Part shown: one piece after another, positions 1 through 7,000 of the stretch | How positions within the stretch are numbered: position 1 is the first letter of the stretch | Layout: each line of letters opens with the position of its first letter | Source of the DNA: Halobacteriales archaeon QS_9_67_15 | GTDB taxonomy: Archaea; Halobacteriota; Halobacteria; Halobacteriales; Haloarculaceae | DNA: 30,357 nt | Direction: 5' to 3' | Assembly (NCBI GenBank): GCA_003023165.1 | Contig: PXSD01000001.1 | Location: forward strand, 1 to 30,357 | Notes under the pieces: model-generated | What the model saw: only the letters and a program-made list of their open reading frames with translations | The model's database searches: none | What the model was told of the DNA's origin: nothing | Position numbers and translations under genes: made by a program

Positions 1-197
1 AGGCCAAGGATAGCCCAAGCGTACATCGAGCCATTCTCAGCGCAACTGTGGGTTGGCTCGCAGCGTCGTAGCAAACAGCAGCTACCCTGGTCTCGCGTCT
101 CCACGGGACCGACTGTCGTCGGCGACGTGAACCCTATTCGTGTCGTTCGACAACACCCTGCCGTAGTGTTATGGCGGTCAGACGCGTGGCGACAGTT

Positions 198-401
198 ATG
201 GCCGGCGACCAGTACACCCACCCGGACGAGGATTCACCGGACTGGGACAACCTCGACTTCTGTCCATTCTGTGGGGTCGCGCTCGCCAACGGCGGCGCTG
301 GCTCCATGGAGCACATCGAGACGGCGGGCACCTGCCGCCAGCGATTCGAGACGTGGCGCTCCAACGTCTCTGGCGACATGGGCGGAGAGTGGGGCGGGTG
401 A
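198..401 (+). CDS. Small haloarchaeal zinc-finger protein
   Basis: This 67-residue acidic protein carries a CPFCG zinc knuckle followed about 25 residues later by a His and a Cys (EHIETAGTC), so a single C2HC-type zinc site is likely. It ends in a Gly-rich tail (GDMGGEWGG). I recognise the pattern from short haloarchaeal proteins of unknown function; a role in nucleic-acid or protein binding would be inference only. An ATG at 171 is in frame and would add nine residues. I prefer 198 because the protein then starts MAGDQ and a weak TATA-like stretch (gttatgg, about 167-173) lies about 28 nt upstream, fitting a leaderless transcript. The next gene is 60 nt downstream on the same strand with its own promoter. 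Confidence 0.7.
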   Translation: MAGDQYTHPDEDSPDWDNLDFCPFCGVALANGGAGSMEHIETAGTCRQRFETWRSNVSGDMGGEWGG

Positions 402-432
402 CCCACTCTCGTGCGAGACGGACTCGCAGTTG

Positions 433-438
433 CTTAAG
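433..438 (+). promoter_or_regulatory. TATA box of the DUF6360-like gene
   Basis: The AT-rich hexamer cttaag is centred about 26 nt before the ATG at 462 in an otherwise GC-rich stretch. This is the spacing expected for a leaderless haloarchaeal transcript. Confidence 0.5.
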
Positions 439-461
439 TAGTTGCGTCGCCGACTGACGGT

Positions 462-746
462 ATGGTCGACCGCATTCTGAAGGTCAACGCCTACACCACC
501 TTCGACCTCCTCGACGGCGTCGTCGAGGGCCACGGGTTCGACGAGCAGGCACTGGCCGTGTTGAACGTCACGACGGACAGCCGCGACGACCCGAACCACG
601 TCGAACTCCAGGTCGAGATGGACAACACCGACCTCGACGAGGTCACCGCCCACGCCGACACAGTCGAACTGTCCGCCGACCAGGCCCGCGAACTCGCCGG
701 CGAACTGGAGAACTACGCCAGTCGCGTCGAATCCGCGGAAGAGTGA
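462..746 (+). CDS. DUF6360-like conserved haloarchaeal protein
   Basis: This 94-residue, strongly acidic soluble protein starts MVDRILKVNAYTTFDLLDG. It has an alternating beta-strand/helix pattern and a C-terminal helix rich in Glu and Ala. I recognise it as the small conserved haloarchaeal family that I believe is called DUF6360; its function is unknown. There are no cysteines, signal peptide or membrane segment. The start is supported by a TATA box 26 nt upstream. It is followed by the structured repeat at 814-1037, which separates it from pheA. It is probably its own transcription unit. Confidence 0.75.
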   Translation: MVDRILKVNAYTTFDLLDGVVEGHGFDEQALAVLNVTTDSRDDPNHVELQVEMDNTDLDEVTAHADTVELSADQARELAGELENYASRVESAEE

Positions 747-813
747 GTCGTTGCTGGAGACTGCGTCGTTGCTGGAGTACGTGACCGCGAGGACGCCGCC
801 ACTCGAACTGGAA

Positions 814-1037
814 CCGCGAACAGCGTGAAAGCCCCCGCTCTCTCGACTCCCGGGGCTCGCTGCGCTCCTCGCTCGCTCCGCTCGCTGTGGTGCTTGCATC
901 GCCCGGGTTCGTCGAGAGAGCGGCCCCTTTCATTCCCACCCGTGTCGGCTGTTGATCAGTCTGTGCGGGTGGGAATGAAAGGCGAGTCTATCGGTGCCCC
1001 CGAGTCGAACGCGTCGGGGCTTTCACGCTGTTTGCGG
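814..1037. repeat. Structured intergenic repeat, copy A (two converging units)
   Basis: The ends are a 22-bp inverted repeat (814-835 and 1016-1037) with one mismatch. The left unit holds, in order: the conserved string cagcgtgaaagccccc, a 12-bp perfect stem (836-847 pairing with 911-922), a GC-rich core (ggggctcgctgcgctcctc), and the string ggcccctttcattcccaccc (922-941). Then cattcccaccc (931-941) pairs with gggtgggaatg (967-977) across a 25-nt loop. The right unit is a shortened reverse copy lacking the core. The same conserved blocks occur at 30204-30357. I recall this type of intergenic repeat from other haloarchaeal genomes; its function is unknown to me. No convincing protein is encoded. 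Confidence 0.85.
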
Positions 1038-1152
1038 TAGTGACTCTCGAAGCACTCGATCCCCTCGAACAATCTGTCCGACTCGAATCGCCGTCGAAAA
1101 CCCCTGCGAGCGACCACGACGTTTTTCACGGCGACCGGCAAACGAGCGGGTA

Positions 1153-2013
1153 ATGAAAGCGCTCACGCTCGGTCCGGCGGGGACCTACTCCCACCGCGCG
1201 GCGCAGGCGGTGGCCGACGACGTGTCGTTCGCGGAGTCGATGACCGACGTCATCGAGGCGGTCGCGAGCGGCGAGTACGAACGCGGCGTCGTCCCCGTCG
1301 AGAACAGCACCGACGGGTCGGTCAACGAATCGCTCGACGCCTTCGCGGAGTACGACGTGGCCATCGTCCGCGAACTCATCACGCCCATCCGCCACGCGCT
1401 GCTCGCGCAGGGGCCGGAGTTCTCCACCGTCGCCAGCCACGCACAGGCGCTCGCGCAGTGTCGCAACTACCTCGAGAAGAACTACCCCAATGCGGCGCTC
1501 GAAGCGGTCGCGAGCACCGCTCGCGGCACCGAGCGCGCCCGCGAGGACTCGTCGGTGGCCGGTATCGGCCACTCGGGCAACGCTGCGGGACACGGTCCCG
1601 CGAGCAGTCAGACTGCGTCTGACGACGCCGGCGACCTGCAGGTCCTCGCCGAGAACATCCAGGACAAGTCCTCGAACGCGACGCGCTTCGTCGCGCTCGC
1701 GCCGGCGAGCGAGCGGAGCGAGGCCGGGTCGAAGACTTCCTTCATCGTCTACCCGAACGTCGACTACCCGGGCCTGCTGCTGGAACTGCTGGAGCCGTTC
1801 GCCGACCGCGACATCAACCTCACGCGGGTCGAATCGCGACCGAGCGGCGAGCGACTGGGCGACTACGTCTTCCACATCGATGTCTCGGCGGGGCTCTACG
1901 AGGAGCGCACGCAGGACGCGCTGGCAGATATCGAGTCTATCGCCGAGGACGGCTGGGTCCGCCAGCTCGGGTCCTACGACAGCGAGACGGTGCTGGACTA
2001 TAGTAGAATTTGA
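1153..2013 (+). CDS. pheA: Prephenate dehydratase with ACT domain
   Basis: This cytoplasmic enzyme converts prephenate to phenylpyruvate in phenylalanine biosynthesis. The 286-residue protein starts MKALTLGPAGTYSHRAA, the standard first strand of the dehydratase domain. It keeps the NSTDGSV substrate loop and the catalytic TRF motif (residues 177-179). A C-terminal ACT domain starts near residue 194 and has the Phe-binding ESRP motif (227-230), so feedback inhibition by phenylalanine is expected. The ATG at 1153 is chosen because homology starts there; upstream codons run into the repeat. Two oddities: an extra Gly/Ser-rich loop near residues 143-160 coincides with two perfect DNA hairpins, and the last four residues (YSRI) come from an 80-bp element inserted at the original TAG stop. 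Confidence 0.95.
   Translation: MKALTLGPAGTYSHRAAQAVADDVSFAESMTDVIEAVASGEYERGVVPVENSTDGSVNESLDAFAEYDVAIVRELITPIRHALLAQGPEFSTVASHAQALAQCRNYLEKNYPNAALEAVASTARGTERAREDSSVAGIGHSGNAAGHGPASSQTASDDAGDLQVLAENIQDKSSNATRFVALAPASERSEAGSKTSFIVYPNVDYPGLLLELLEPFADRDINLTRVESRPSGERLGDYVFHIDVSAGLYEERTQDALADIESIAEDGWVRQLGSYDSETVLDYSRI
1585..1623 (+). repeat. Two perfect triloop hairpins inside pheA
   Basis: GCGGGAC-acg-GTCCCGC (1585-1601) and GTCAGAC-tgc-GTCTGAC (1607-1623) are consecutive 7-bp perfect stems with 3-nt loops. They encode a Gly/Ser/Thr loop that appears extra relative to the usual prephenate dehydratase fold. The same style of hairpin fills two insertions in leuS. Confidence 0.8.
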
Positions 2014-2082
2014 AAGACATCGCTCGGACGACCGCATGACTACGTGCGATCGACCGTGCAAACGCCTTCAAATTCTACTATA
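1999..2082 (+). mobile_element. 80-bp palindromic element, family 1, copy 1
   Basis: The element core (2001-2080) starts TAGTAGAATTTGAA and ends TTCAAATTCTACTA; inward of these 14-bp ends the two halves still pair imperfectly, so the whole unit can form one long hairpin. It is flanked by TA on both sides (1999-2000, 2081-2082). Collapsing the duplicated TA gives gtg-ctg-gac-TAG, so insertion was exactly at the original pheA stop codon. The reverse complement is 77/80 identical to the element at 18419-18498. It has no coding capacity, so it is MITE-like and would need a transposase supplied in trans. Confidence 0.85.
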
Positions 2083-2165
2083 GCGGGACGACTGGGGTGG
2101 CACGGTCGATTCGCATCGAACCGCCACGCGGCTTATGAGTGTCGGGGGTGTACTGTCGGGTAGAC

Positions 2166-2573
2166 ATGTCCGGCCGAAGCGATCCGTTTGGCGACATCGA
2201 AGAACTGATCGACATGATGACCGGCGGGCTCGAGGGGGCGGGCGACCTCCCGGTCGACGTGGCGGACGCGGGCGAGGAGTTCGTCGTCGTCGCGGACCTG
2301 CCCGGCTACGAACGCGACGACATCGCGGTCAAGCTGACCGACCCGACGACCCTGTCGCTGTCGGCCCGGCGCGAGACCGAACACGTCGAGGAAGCCGACC
2401 GCTACGTCACGCGGGAACGGACCAGCCAGTCCGTCGACCGCCGCGTCGGCCTGCCGGAGCCCGTCGTCGAGAGCGAGGCGTCGGCGACCTCCGAGAACGG
2501 CGTGCTGACCGTCACGCTCCCGAAACAGACGACGGGCAGCGGTAACGAGGGGACCGACATCCCGGTCAACTGA
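2166..2573 (+). CDS. hsp20: Small heat shock protein, Hsp20/alpha-crystallin family
   Basis: This 135-residue ATP-independent chaperone binds unfolding proteins and probably forms oligomers. A short N-terminal arm (MSGRSDPFGDIEELIDMM) precedes an alpha-crystallin domain at about residues 30-125, with the typical strand pattern FVVVADLPGYERDDIAVKL. Near the end lies the family motif GVLTVTLPK. The C-terminal tail carries IPV, matching the I-x-V/I type anchor used for oligomerisation. I chose the ATG at 2166 rather than 2139 because the family begins close to MSGRSDPF; the extra residues upstream (SGVYCRVD) do not look like the family. It lies just after the element at the end of pheA and reads in the same direction. 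Confidence 0.9.
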   Translation: MSGRSDPFGDIEELIDMMTGGLEGAGDLPVDVADAGEEFVVVADLPGYERDDIAVKLTDPTTLSLSARRETEHVEEADRYVTRERTSQSVDRRVGLPEPVVESEASATSENGVLTVTLPKQTTGSGNEGTDIPVN

Positions 2574-2670
2574 CGGGGCGAACGGCGCCGGAGAGACCGA
2601 GTCACCGAGCCGAGCGGGTCGTCCGCGCCGAAACCGCAAACGGCTTTCGCCGGCCGTCCCTCCCGCCTGT

Positions 2671-3039
2671 ATGACACTCGAACCCGGCGACCCGGCACCC
2701 GAGGTGCGCGCGCCGAACCAGGACGGTGACGTGGTCGAACCCGACTGGACGGGCGTCTCGGTGGTCTACTTCTACCCGAGAGACGACACGCCCGGCTGTA
2801 CGACCGAGGCCGAGCAGTTCCAGGCGGAACTGGAGAGCTACCGCGACGCCGACGTGACCGTCTACGGCGTCTCCGTCGACGACGTGGACTCCCACGCCGA
2901 CTTCGCCGCCGAACACGGCGTCGAGTTCGACCTGCTGGCCGACCCCGACGGCGAACTCGTCGACGCCTTCGACGTGGAGCGGACGCGCGGCGTCGCGGGT
3001 CGAACCACGTTCGTCGTCGTGCGTCGTCTCGCTCGATGA
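2671..3039 (+). pseudogene. bcp: Peroxiredoxin (BCP/AhpC-TSA type), C-terminally truncated
   Basis: The first roughly 113 residues are a clear thioredoxin-fold peroxiredoxin: APEVRAPNQDGD, YFYPRDDTPGCTTEAEQF with the peroxidatic Cys at residue 43, VYGVSVDDVDSH, and FDLLADPDGELVDAFDV. Such enzymes reduce peroxides in the cytoplasm. After GRTTFVVV the sequence ends abruptly with RRLAR and a stop at 122 residues, whereas relatives run to about 150 and continue with a strand-helix segment (roughly VYEGVDPDGHA). I see no remnant of that segment in any frame of 3040-3290, so a deletion or replacement of the 3' end is likely. The catalytic Cys is intact, but loss of the last strand and helix probably destabilises the fold. 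Confidence 0.75.
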
Positions 3040-3257
3040 GTAACGGTGAGTGCGGGCCGGTCCGCGCTCCGGATGACCGGTCCGCGGGTGGCCGCTTCGG
3101 AAGACTTGCTGTCGGAACGACGGGCCCGTTCCGGCGTCCGCGTGAGCGCGGTCCCGCTCCGCGGTCGTCGACAGCCCGCCCTCGCGTCGAACTGCATACC
3201 GGATACGTGCAAGTTCGCAACGGCACGAATACGTTCGCGTACCAATTACTATAATGA

Positions 3258-3265
3258 CATATTTA
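3258..3265 (+). promoter_or_regulatory. TATA box of the Bat-like regulator
   Basis: The octamer catattta sits in an AT-rich island (3245-3266) about 33 nt before the ATG at 3295, predicting a very short 5' leader. The stretch 3040-3244 upstream holds no gene I can support. Confidence 0.55.
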
Positions 3266-3294
3266 CGGGCGGAGAGTCCAATGGCGAGCGATCG

Positions 3295-5373
3295 ATGTCC
3301 GGGACAGGCGACGAACGGGTCCGGTCGAGCGGCGAGTGCGCGTACGATCCCGCGGTCGTCGCACACGACGACACGTTCTTCCGGACGCTGGTCGAGAGCG
3401 CGTCGGACGCCGTCGTGACGGTCGACGAGGCCGGTGGGATCGTCTTCGCGAACCCGGCGGTCGAACGGACGTTCGGGTTCGAGCCGTCGACGCTCATCGG
3501 GCAGTCGGTGACGACGTTCGTCCCCAGCGAAGAGCGGTCGCGAATCCGGGACGCCTTCGAGACGCTCCGGTCGGAGCGGTCAGCGCAACGGACGTGGAAG
3601 GGCATCGAAACGGCCGGGCGACACCGAGACGGGCGGCTGATCCCCATCGAACTCTCGCTGCGGGCCCACGAGCACAACGGGACGTGGCTGCTGTCGGCGA
3701 TCGTCCGGGACATCTCGGACCGGCACGCGGAGCGTATCGAGCGCCGTCGCGAACGTGACCTGACCGAACAGCTCCTGCGAACAGTCCCGACGGGTGTGTT
3801 CGTGCTCTCGGCCGACGGCGTCGTCCAGCGGATGAACGACCGTGCCGGCGAGATACTCGGCGTCGATCCGGCTCGGATCGTCGGCGAGACCCGGGAAACG
3901 GACGCGTGGCGGCTCCTCGACGCGGATGGCGACCCCGTGCCACCGGCGGAGCGGGTCTTCGAGCTGACTCGCGACAGCGGCCGACTCGTGACCGAGGTCG
4001 AACAGCAGGTCGAGCGCGGCGACGGCGAGCGGATCTGGGTGCAGGTCAGCGGCGCGCCGCTGACCGACGGGACCGGCGGCGGGCGCATCGTCCTCGCCGT
4101 CGAAGACATCACCAGACAGAAGGACCGCGAACGGCGACTGCGCGAGCAGAACGAGCAACTCGAACGGCTCGACCGCATCAACGCGGTCATCCGGGAGATC
4201 GACCAGGCGCTCGTCAGGGCGACGACGCGCCGGGAGATCGACGAAGCAGTCTGTGACACGCTCGCCGCCGCGGACCCCTATCGGTTCGCGTGGATCGGTG
4301 AGATGACCGCTCACAGCGACGCGGCCCGGCCGCGCGCGAGCGGCGGCGTCGGGACGGAGGAGTCAGACACGCTCGCGGCGGTCCGGCCGGCGGACGCCCG
4401 TCGCGAGGGCCCCGCGAGCCGCGCCCTCCGGTCGCGTTCGGTGCAGGTCACCCACGACGTGGCGACTGACCCCGCCTTCGCAGAATCGTCCGGGGCGGCC
4501 GCGACGCACGAAATCCGGTCGGCGGCGAGCGTCCCGATCGTCTACGACGAAACCGTCTACGGCGTGTTGAGCGTCTACGCCGCGGAGACGAACGCCTTCG
4601 ACGAGACCGAACAGGACGTGCTCGCCGAACTCGGTGCGACCGTCGGGCACGCGATCAACGCGGTCACGACGCGACAGGCGCTGCTGGCCGAGCGCGTGAC
4701 GGAACTCACGCTCAGTGTCGCCGACGACGACCACTTCCTCGCGGCGCTGTCGGCCGCCGAGGACTGCGAGGTCGTCTTCGAGGGCGCGACCGTCGAGTCC
4801 GACGAGGCGTTCCGCCACTTCCTGACGGTCGCCGACGTCGACCCCGACGACGCCGTCGCGTTCGCCGACGAGTGCTCCGGCGTCGCGTCGGCCCGCGTCG
4901 TCAGCGTCGGCCCCGAGGGCGACTGCCTCGTGGAGGTCACGCCGGAGGGGACCAGCGCGTTCGGGACGGTCGCGCGCCACGGTGGCGTCGTCCGGTCCGC
5001 TCGCGCGACCGACGGCGAGTGCGAACTCGTCGTCGAACTCCCGCTGTCGGCGGACGTGCGCACCGTCGTCGAGGCGCTCCGGGCGCGCTACGAGCACGTG
5101 GCGGTCCACGCACAGCAGGACCGGTCACGTGAGGACATCGGCCCGGCCGCGGCCTGTGCCGACCTCGGCGCCGGGCTAACGGACAAACAACGCACCGCAC
5201 TGGAGACGGCCTACTACGCGGGATTCTTCGACTGGCCGCGCGAGTCGACCGGCGAAGACGTCGCCGACACGCTCGGCGTCTCGGCACCGACGTTCCACAA
5301 GCACCTGCGGGTCGCAGAACGGAAACTCTTCGCGACGCTGTTCGGCGACGAGGCGACCGAGGAGCGACACTAA
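3295..5373 (+). CDS. Bat-like sensor-regulator (PAS-PAS-GAF-HTH_10)
   Basis: This 692-residue soluble protein belongs to the bacterio-opsin-activator-like regulators of haloarchaea. PAS 1 lies at about residues 25-140 (FFRTLVESASDAVVTVDE) and PAS 2 at about 155-280, followed by a short coiled coil rich in Arg/Glu (KDRERRLREQNEQLERL). A GAF domain follows at about 300-465 (PYRFAWIGE, VPIVYDETVYGVLSVYA), then a Bat-type beta-rich region at about 470-615. The C-terminal HTH_10 DNA-binding domain starts at residue 628 (LTDKQRTALETAYYAGFF) with recognition region VADTLGVSAPTFHKHLR. No kinase domain is present, so sensing and DNA binding are in one chain. An open frame continues upstream to 3046, but the promoter-like island at 3258 and family similarity favour ATG 3295. 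Ligand and targets are unknown; no bop-like gene is nearby. Confidence 0.9.
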   Translation: MSGTGDERVRSSGECAYDPAVVAHDDTFFRTLVESASDAVVTVDEAGGIVFANPAVERTFGFEPSTLIGQSVTTFVPSEERSRIRDAFETLRSERSAQRTWKGIETAGRHRDGRLIPIELSLRAHEHNGTWLLSAIVRDISDRHAERIERRRERDLTEQLLRTVPTGVFVLSADGVVQRMNDRAGEILGVDPARIVGETRETDAWRLLDADGDPVPPAERVFELTRDSGRLVTEVEQQVERGDGERIWVQVSGAPLTDGTGGGRIVLAVEDITRQKDRERRLREQNEQLERLDRINAVIREIDQALVRATTRREIDEAVCDTLAAADPYRFAWIGEMTAHSDAARPRASGGVGTEESDTLAAVRPADARREGPASRALRSRSVQVTHDVATDPAFAESSGAAATHEIRSAASVPIVYDETVYGVLSVYAAETNAFDETEQDVLAELGATVGHAINAVTTRQALLAERVTELTLSVADDDHFLAALSAAEDCEVVFEGATVESDEAFRHFLTVADVDPDDAVAFADECSGVASARVVSVGPEGDCLVEVTPEGTSAFGTVARHGGVVRSARATDGECELVVELPLSADVRTVVEALRARYEHVAVHAQQDRSREDIGPAAACADLGAGLTDKQRTALETAYYAGFFDWPRESTGEDVADTLGVSAPTFHKHLRVAERKLFATLFGDEATEERH

Positions 5374-5421
5374 CCGTTTAGCCACGCTGCTCAAGACCAT
5401 CGGGGAATAGTATCGAGTACA

Positions 5422-5748
5422 ATGGGACAGCGCAACCACGATGCGTTCGAACCGGAGACGGACGCGACGGCGACCACCGAGACCGACGACCTGCTCGCCG
5501 TCTTGGCGAACGCCGACCGTCGGTTCGTCCTCGCACACCTCTCCCAGCGGGAGACGCCCCCCTCGCTGGCCCCGCTCGCGGCCGCGCTCTCGGCGCGGAG
5601 CGACGACCTCACCCGCGAAGACGCGCAGATCGCCCTCCACCACGCTCACCTCCCGAAGCTCGAGAACGCCGGGCTCGTCAAGTACGACGACACCGTCGAA
5701 CTGACCGAGCGGGCCGACGAATCACTCGCACTCCTCGACCAGTTGTAG
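5422..5748 (+). CDS. Small wHTH protein (DUF7344-like)
   Basis: This 108-residue acidic protein has a predicted winged helix: DDLLAVLANADRRFVLAHL (helix 1), a middle helix pair, then ALHHAHLPKLENAGLVKYD, typical of the recognition helix and wing of haloarchaeal regulators. The family (DUF7344, from memory) is abundant in haloarchaea and presumed to bind DNA. It starts 48 nt after the Bat-like gene on the same strand, so co-transcription or functional pairing is possible. No cysteines or membrane segments are seen. Confidence 0.8.
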   Translation: MGQRNHDAFEPETDATATTETDDLLAVLANADRRFVLAHLSQRETPPSLAPLAAALSARSDDLTREDAQIALHHAHLPKLENAGLVKYDDTVELTERADESLALLDQL

Positions 5749-5898
5749 TCCGCTCGCCGGAGAGAGGGTCCGGAACGACCGGCTCTGCGGCCGCGGCTGT
5801 GGTCTCAACGGGCGCGCGAAGACAGCGACACGTCGATAGGAAGCCGCTCCGTCGCTACCGAACCGGACCGGTGGACGACGGCGTCGTCCCGCTCGACA

Positions 5899-6894
5899 CT
5901 ACTCGGTCATCGCGCTGACTAACGTGTCGACCTGTGACTCGTCGAACGCGGTGTAGTAGAGGCGCGCCTCACAGATCGTGCCGTCGAGATACTGGTTTCC
6001 GGATTCGAAGTCCCGGCCGAATCGCATGTCTCCCATGTCGACCGCCCGCTCGTGCGTGTCGGTGGCGACTTGCCGGCCGTCGACGTAGAGCGTGTACTCG
6101 CTGCCGTCGTAGGTCCCGACGACAGTGTGTCGCTCCCCGTACTGGTACGTCTCGGGGCTGGAAATAGTCGCGGATGGGAACTCGACGGCGTAATCGACGC
6201 GATACGGATTGGGGCCATCGGTTTCGAGGAACCACTCGTTGTCCGACCACCTGTGTTCGACGAGTTGGCTGACCGAACCCCCGGACCCGCCGGACTGCTG
6301 GACGTAGGTCGTGGCGAACGTAAATTCGTTCACGCTCTCGGGCGAACTGATGTCGTTGACGGACACGTGGTCGTTCTGCCCGTCGAAATTGAGACCACAC
6401 CCCGCCCACGTCGGACCGGAGCCACCGTCGTCGTCTTCCAGCGTCCCGGTGTTGCCGTTGCCCGCTCGGTCTGTCACGGTGGTTCCCCCGCTGTCGAACG
6501 TGTAGTAGGCGACGAAATCACCGACCTCGGAGCGGTCGTCTATCTTTTTCTCGACCAGGACCGAGCGCTCGCCGTCTCGTGTGACAACCGTGACCCGGTC
6601 TCCCGGTGCTGTCGGAATGTTCCGTGACTTGCCGGCGCTATCGGCGTCGAACGTCGTCACCCGCTGGCCGTTCAACTGTACAATGACGTCGGTCCCCAGC
6701 GCCTGCGGAGTCATTTGCAGGCCTGCGGCCGTCTGCTCGTACTCGAAGCTGGCTTCCGCCGTAGGCGTTCCCGTCCCCTCGAGGAACGTCAGCGAGAGCG
6801 TTATCAGCAAAACGGCGATGACGATGACGACAGCGACCATGAGAATATTCCCGACCAGCGGTGATGCACCCCGGGTCCCGATAGCATCGCTCAT
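5899..6894 (-). CDS. Type IV pilin-like protein with LamG-like domain
   Basis: The 331-residue protein starts MSDAIGTRGASPLVGNILM, the class III-like archaeal pilin signal. The Arg-Gly-Ala-Ser-Pro stretch precedes one hydrophobic helix (residues about 14-38), so processing by the prepilin peptidase PibD near residues 9-11 is expected. A beta-rich pilin region follows (residues 45-120). From about 127 to 325 there is a concanavalin A/LamG-like fold: YYTFDSGGTTVTDRAGNGNT, LNFDGQNDHVSV, HTVVGTYDGSEYTLYVDGRQ, and FGRDFESGNQYLDGTICEAR. This would be a surface pilin with a carbohydrate- or ligand-binding head; the role in adhesion is inference. Codon use is less GC-rich than the neighbours, suggesting transfer or faster evolution. 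No pilus assembly genes are nearby. An AT-rich promoter lies 22-30 nt upstream. Confidence 0.85.
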   Translation of the reverse strand: MSDAIGTRGASPLVGNILMVAVVIVIAVLLITLSLTFLEGTGTPTAEASFEYEQTAAGLQMTPQALGTDVIVQLNGQRVTTFDADSAGKSRNIPTAPGDRVTVVTRDGERSVLVEKKIDDRSEVGDFVAYYTFDSGGTTVTDRAGNGNTGTLEDDDGGSGPTWAGCGLNFDGQNDHVSVNDISSPESVNEFTFATTYVQQSGGSGGSVSQLVEHRWSDNEWFLETDGPNPYRVDYAVEFPSATISSPETYQYGERHTVVGTYDGSEYTLYVDGRQVATDTHERAVDMGDMRFGRDFESGNQYLDGTICEARLYYTAFDESQVDTLVSAMTE

Positions 6895-6915
6895 GCAGTA
6901 GGTGGTGAAATGTAT

Positions 6916-6924
6916 CTAAATAAA
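6916..6924 (-). promoter_or_regulatory. TATA box of the pilin gene
   Basis: On the minus strand the sequence reads tttatttag, centred about 26 nt before the ATG at 6894. It is the strongest TATA-like site in the window and fits a leaderless transcript. Confidence 0.65.
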
Positions 6925-7000
6925 TCTATCCGACTCGTTTCAGCGAGAGATAACACGAGCCGACGCCGTTCCTGCGACGGCTTTCCGGGCCGACCGCGGA

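Noticed and set aside
3..71. Possible C-terminal tail of a gene entering from the left (22 codons then TAG)
   Set aside because: Too short to recognise; the sequence (PSVHRAILSATVGWLAAS) shows no motif and another frame is also open there.
814..1037. CRISPR-like or tRNA-like structure in the repeat at 0.8 kb and 30.2 kb
   Set aside because: There are no regularly spaced identical repeats with unique spacers, and no cloverleaf, anticodon or CCA-end pattern; the two copies are 29 kb apart.
1126..2061. 311-codon minus-strand frame overlapping pheA and beginning inside the 80-bp element
   Set aside because: Antisense shadow of pheA; its first residues (HGRSHVVMRSSERCLSNSTI) simply translate the palindromic element.
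3046..3294. N-terminal extension of the Bat-like regulator and a 72-codon frame at 3036-3254
   Set aside because: The translation is Arg/Pro/Gly-rich without homology, and it runs through the AT-rich promoter island at 3245-3266.
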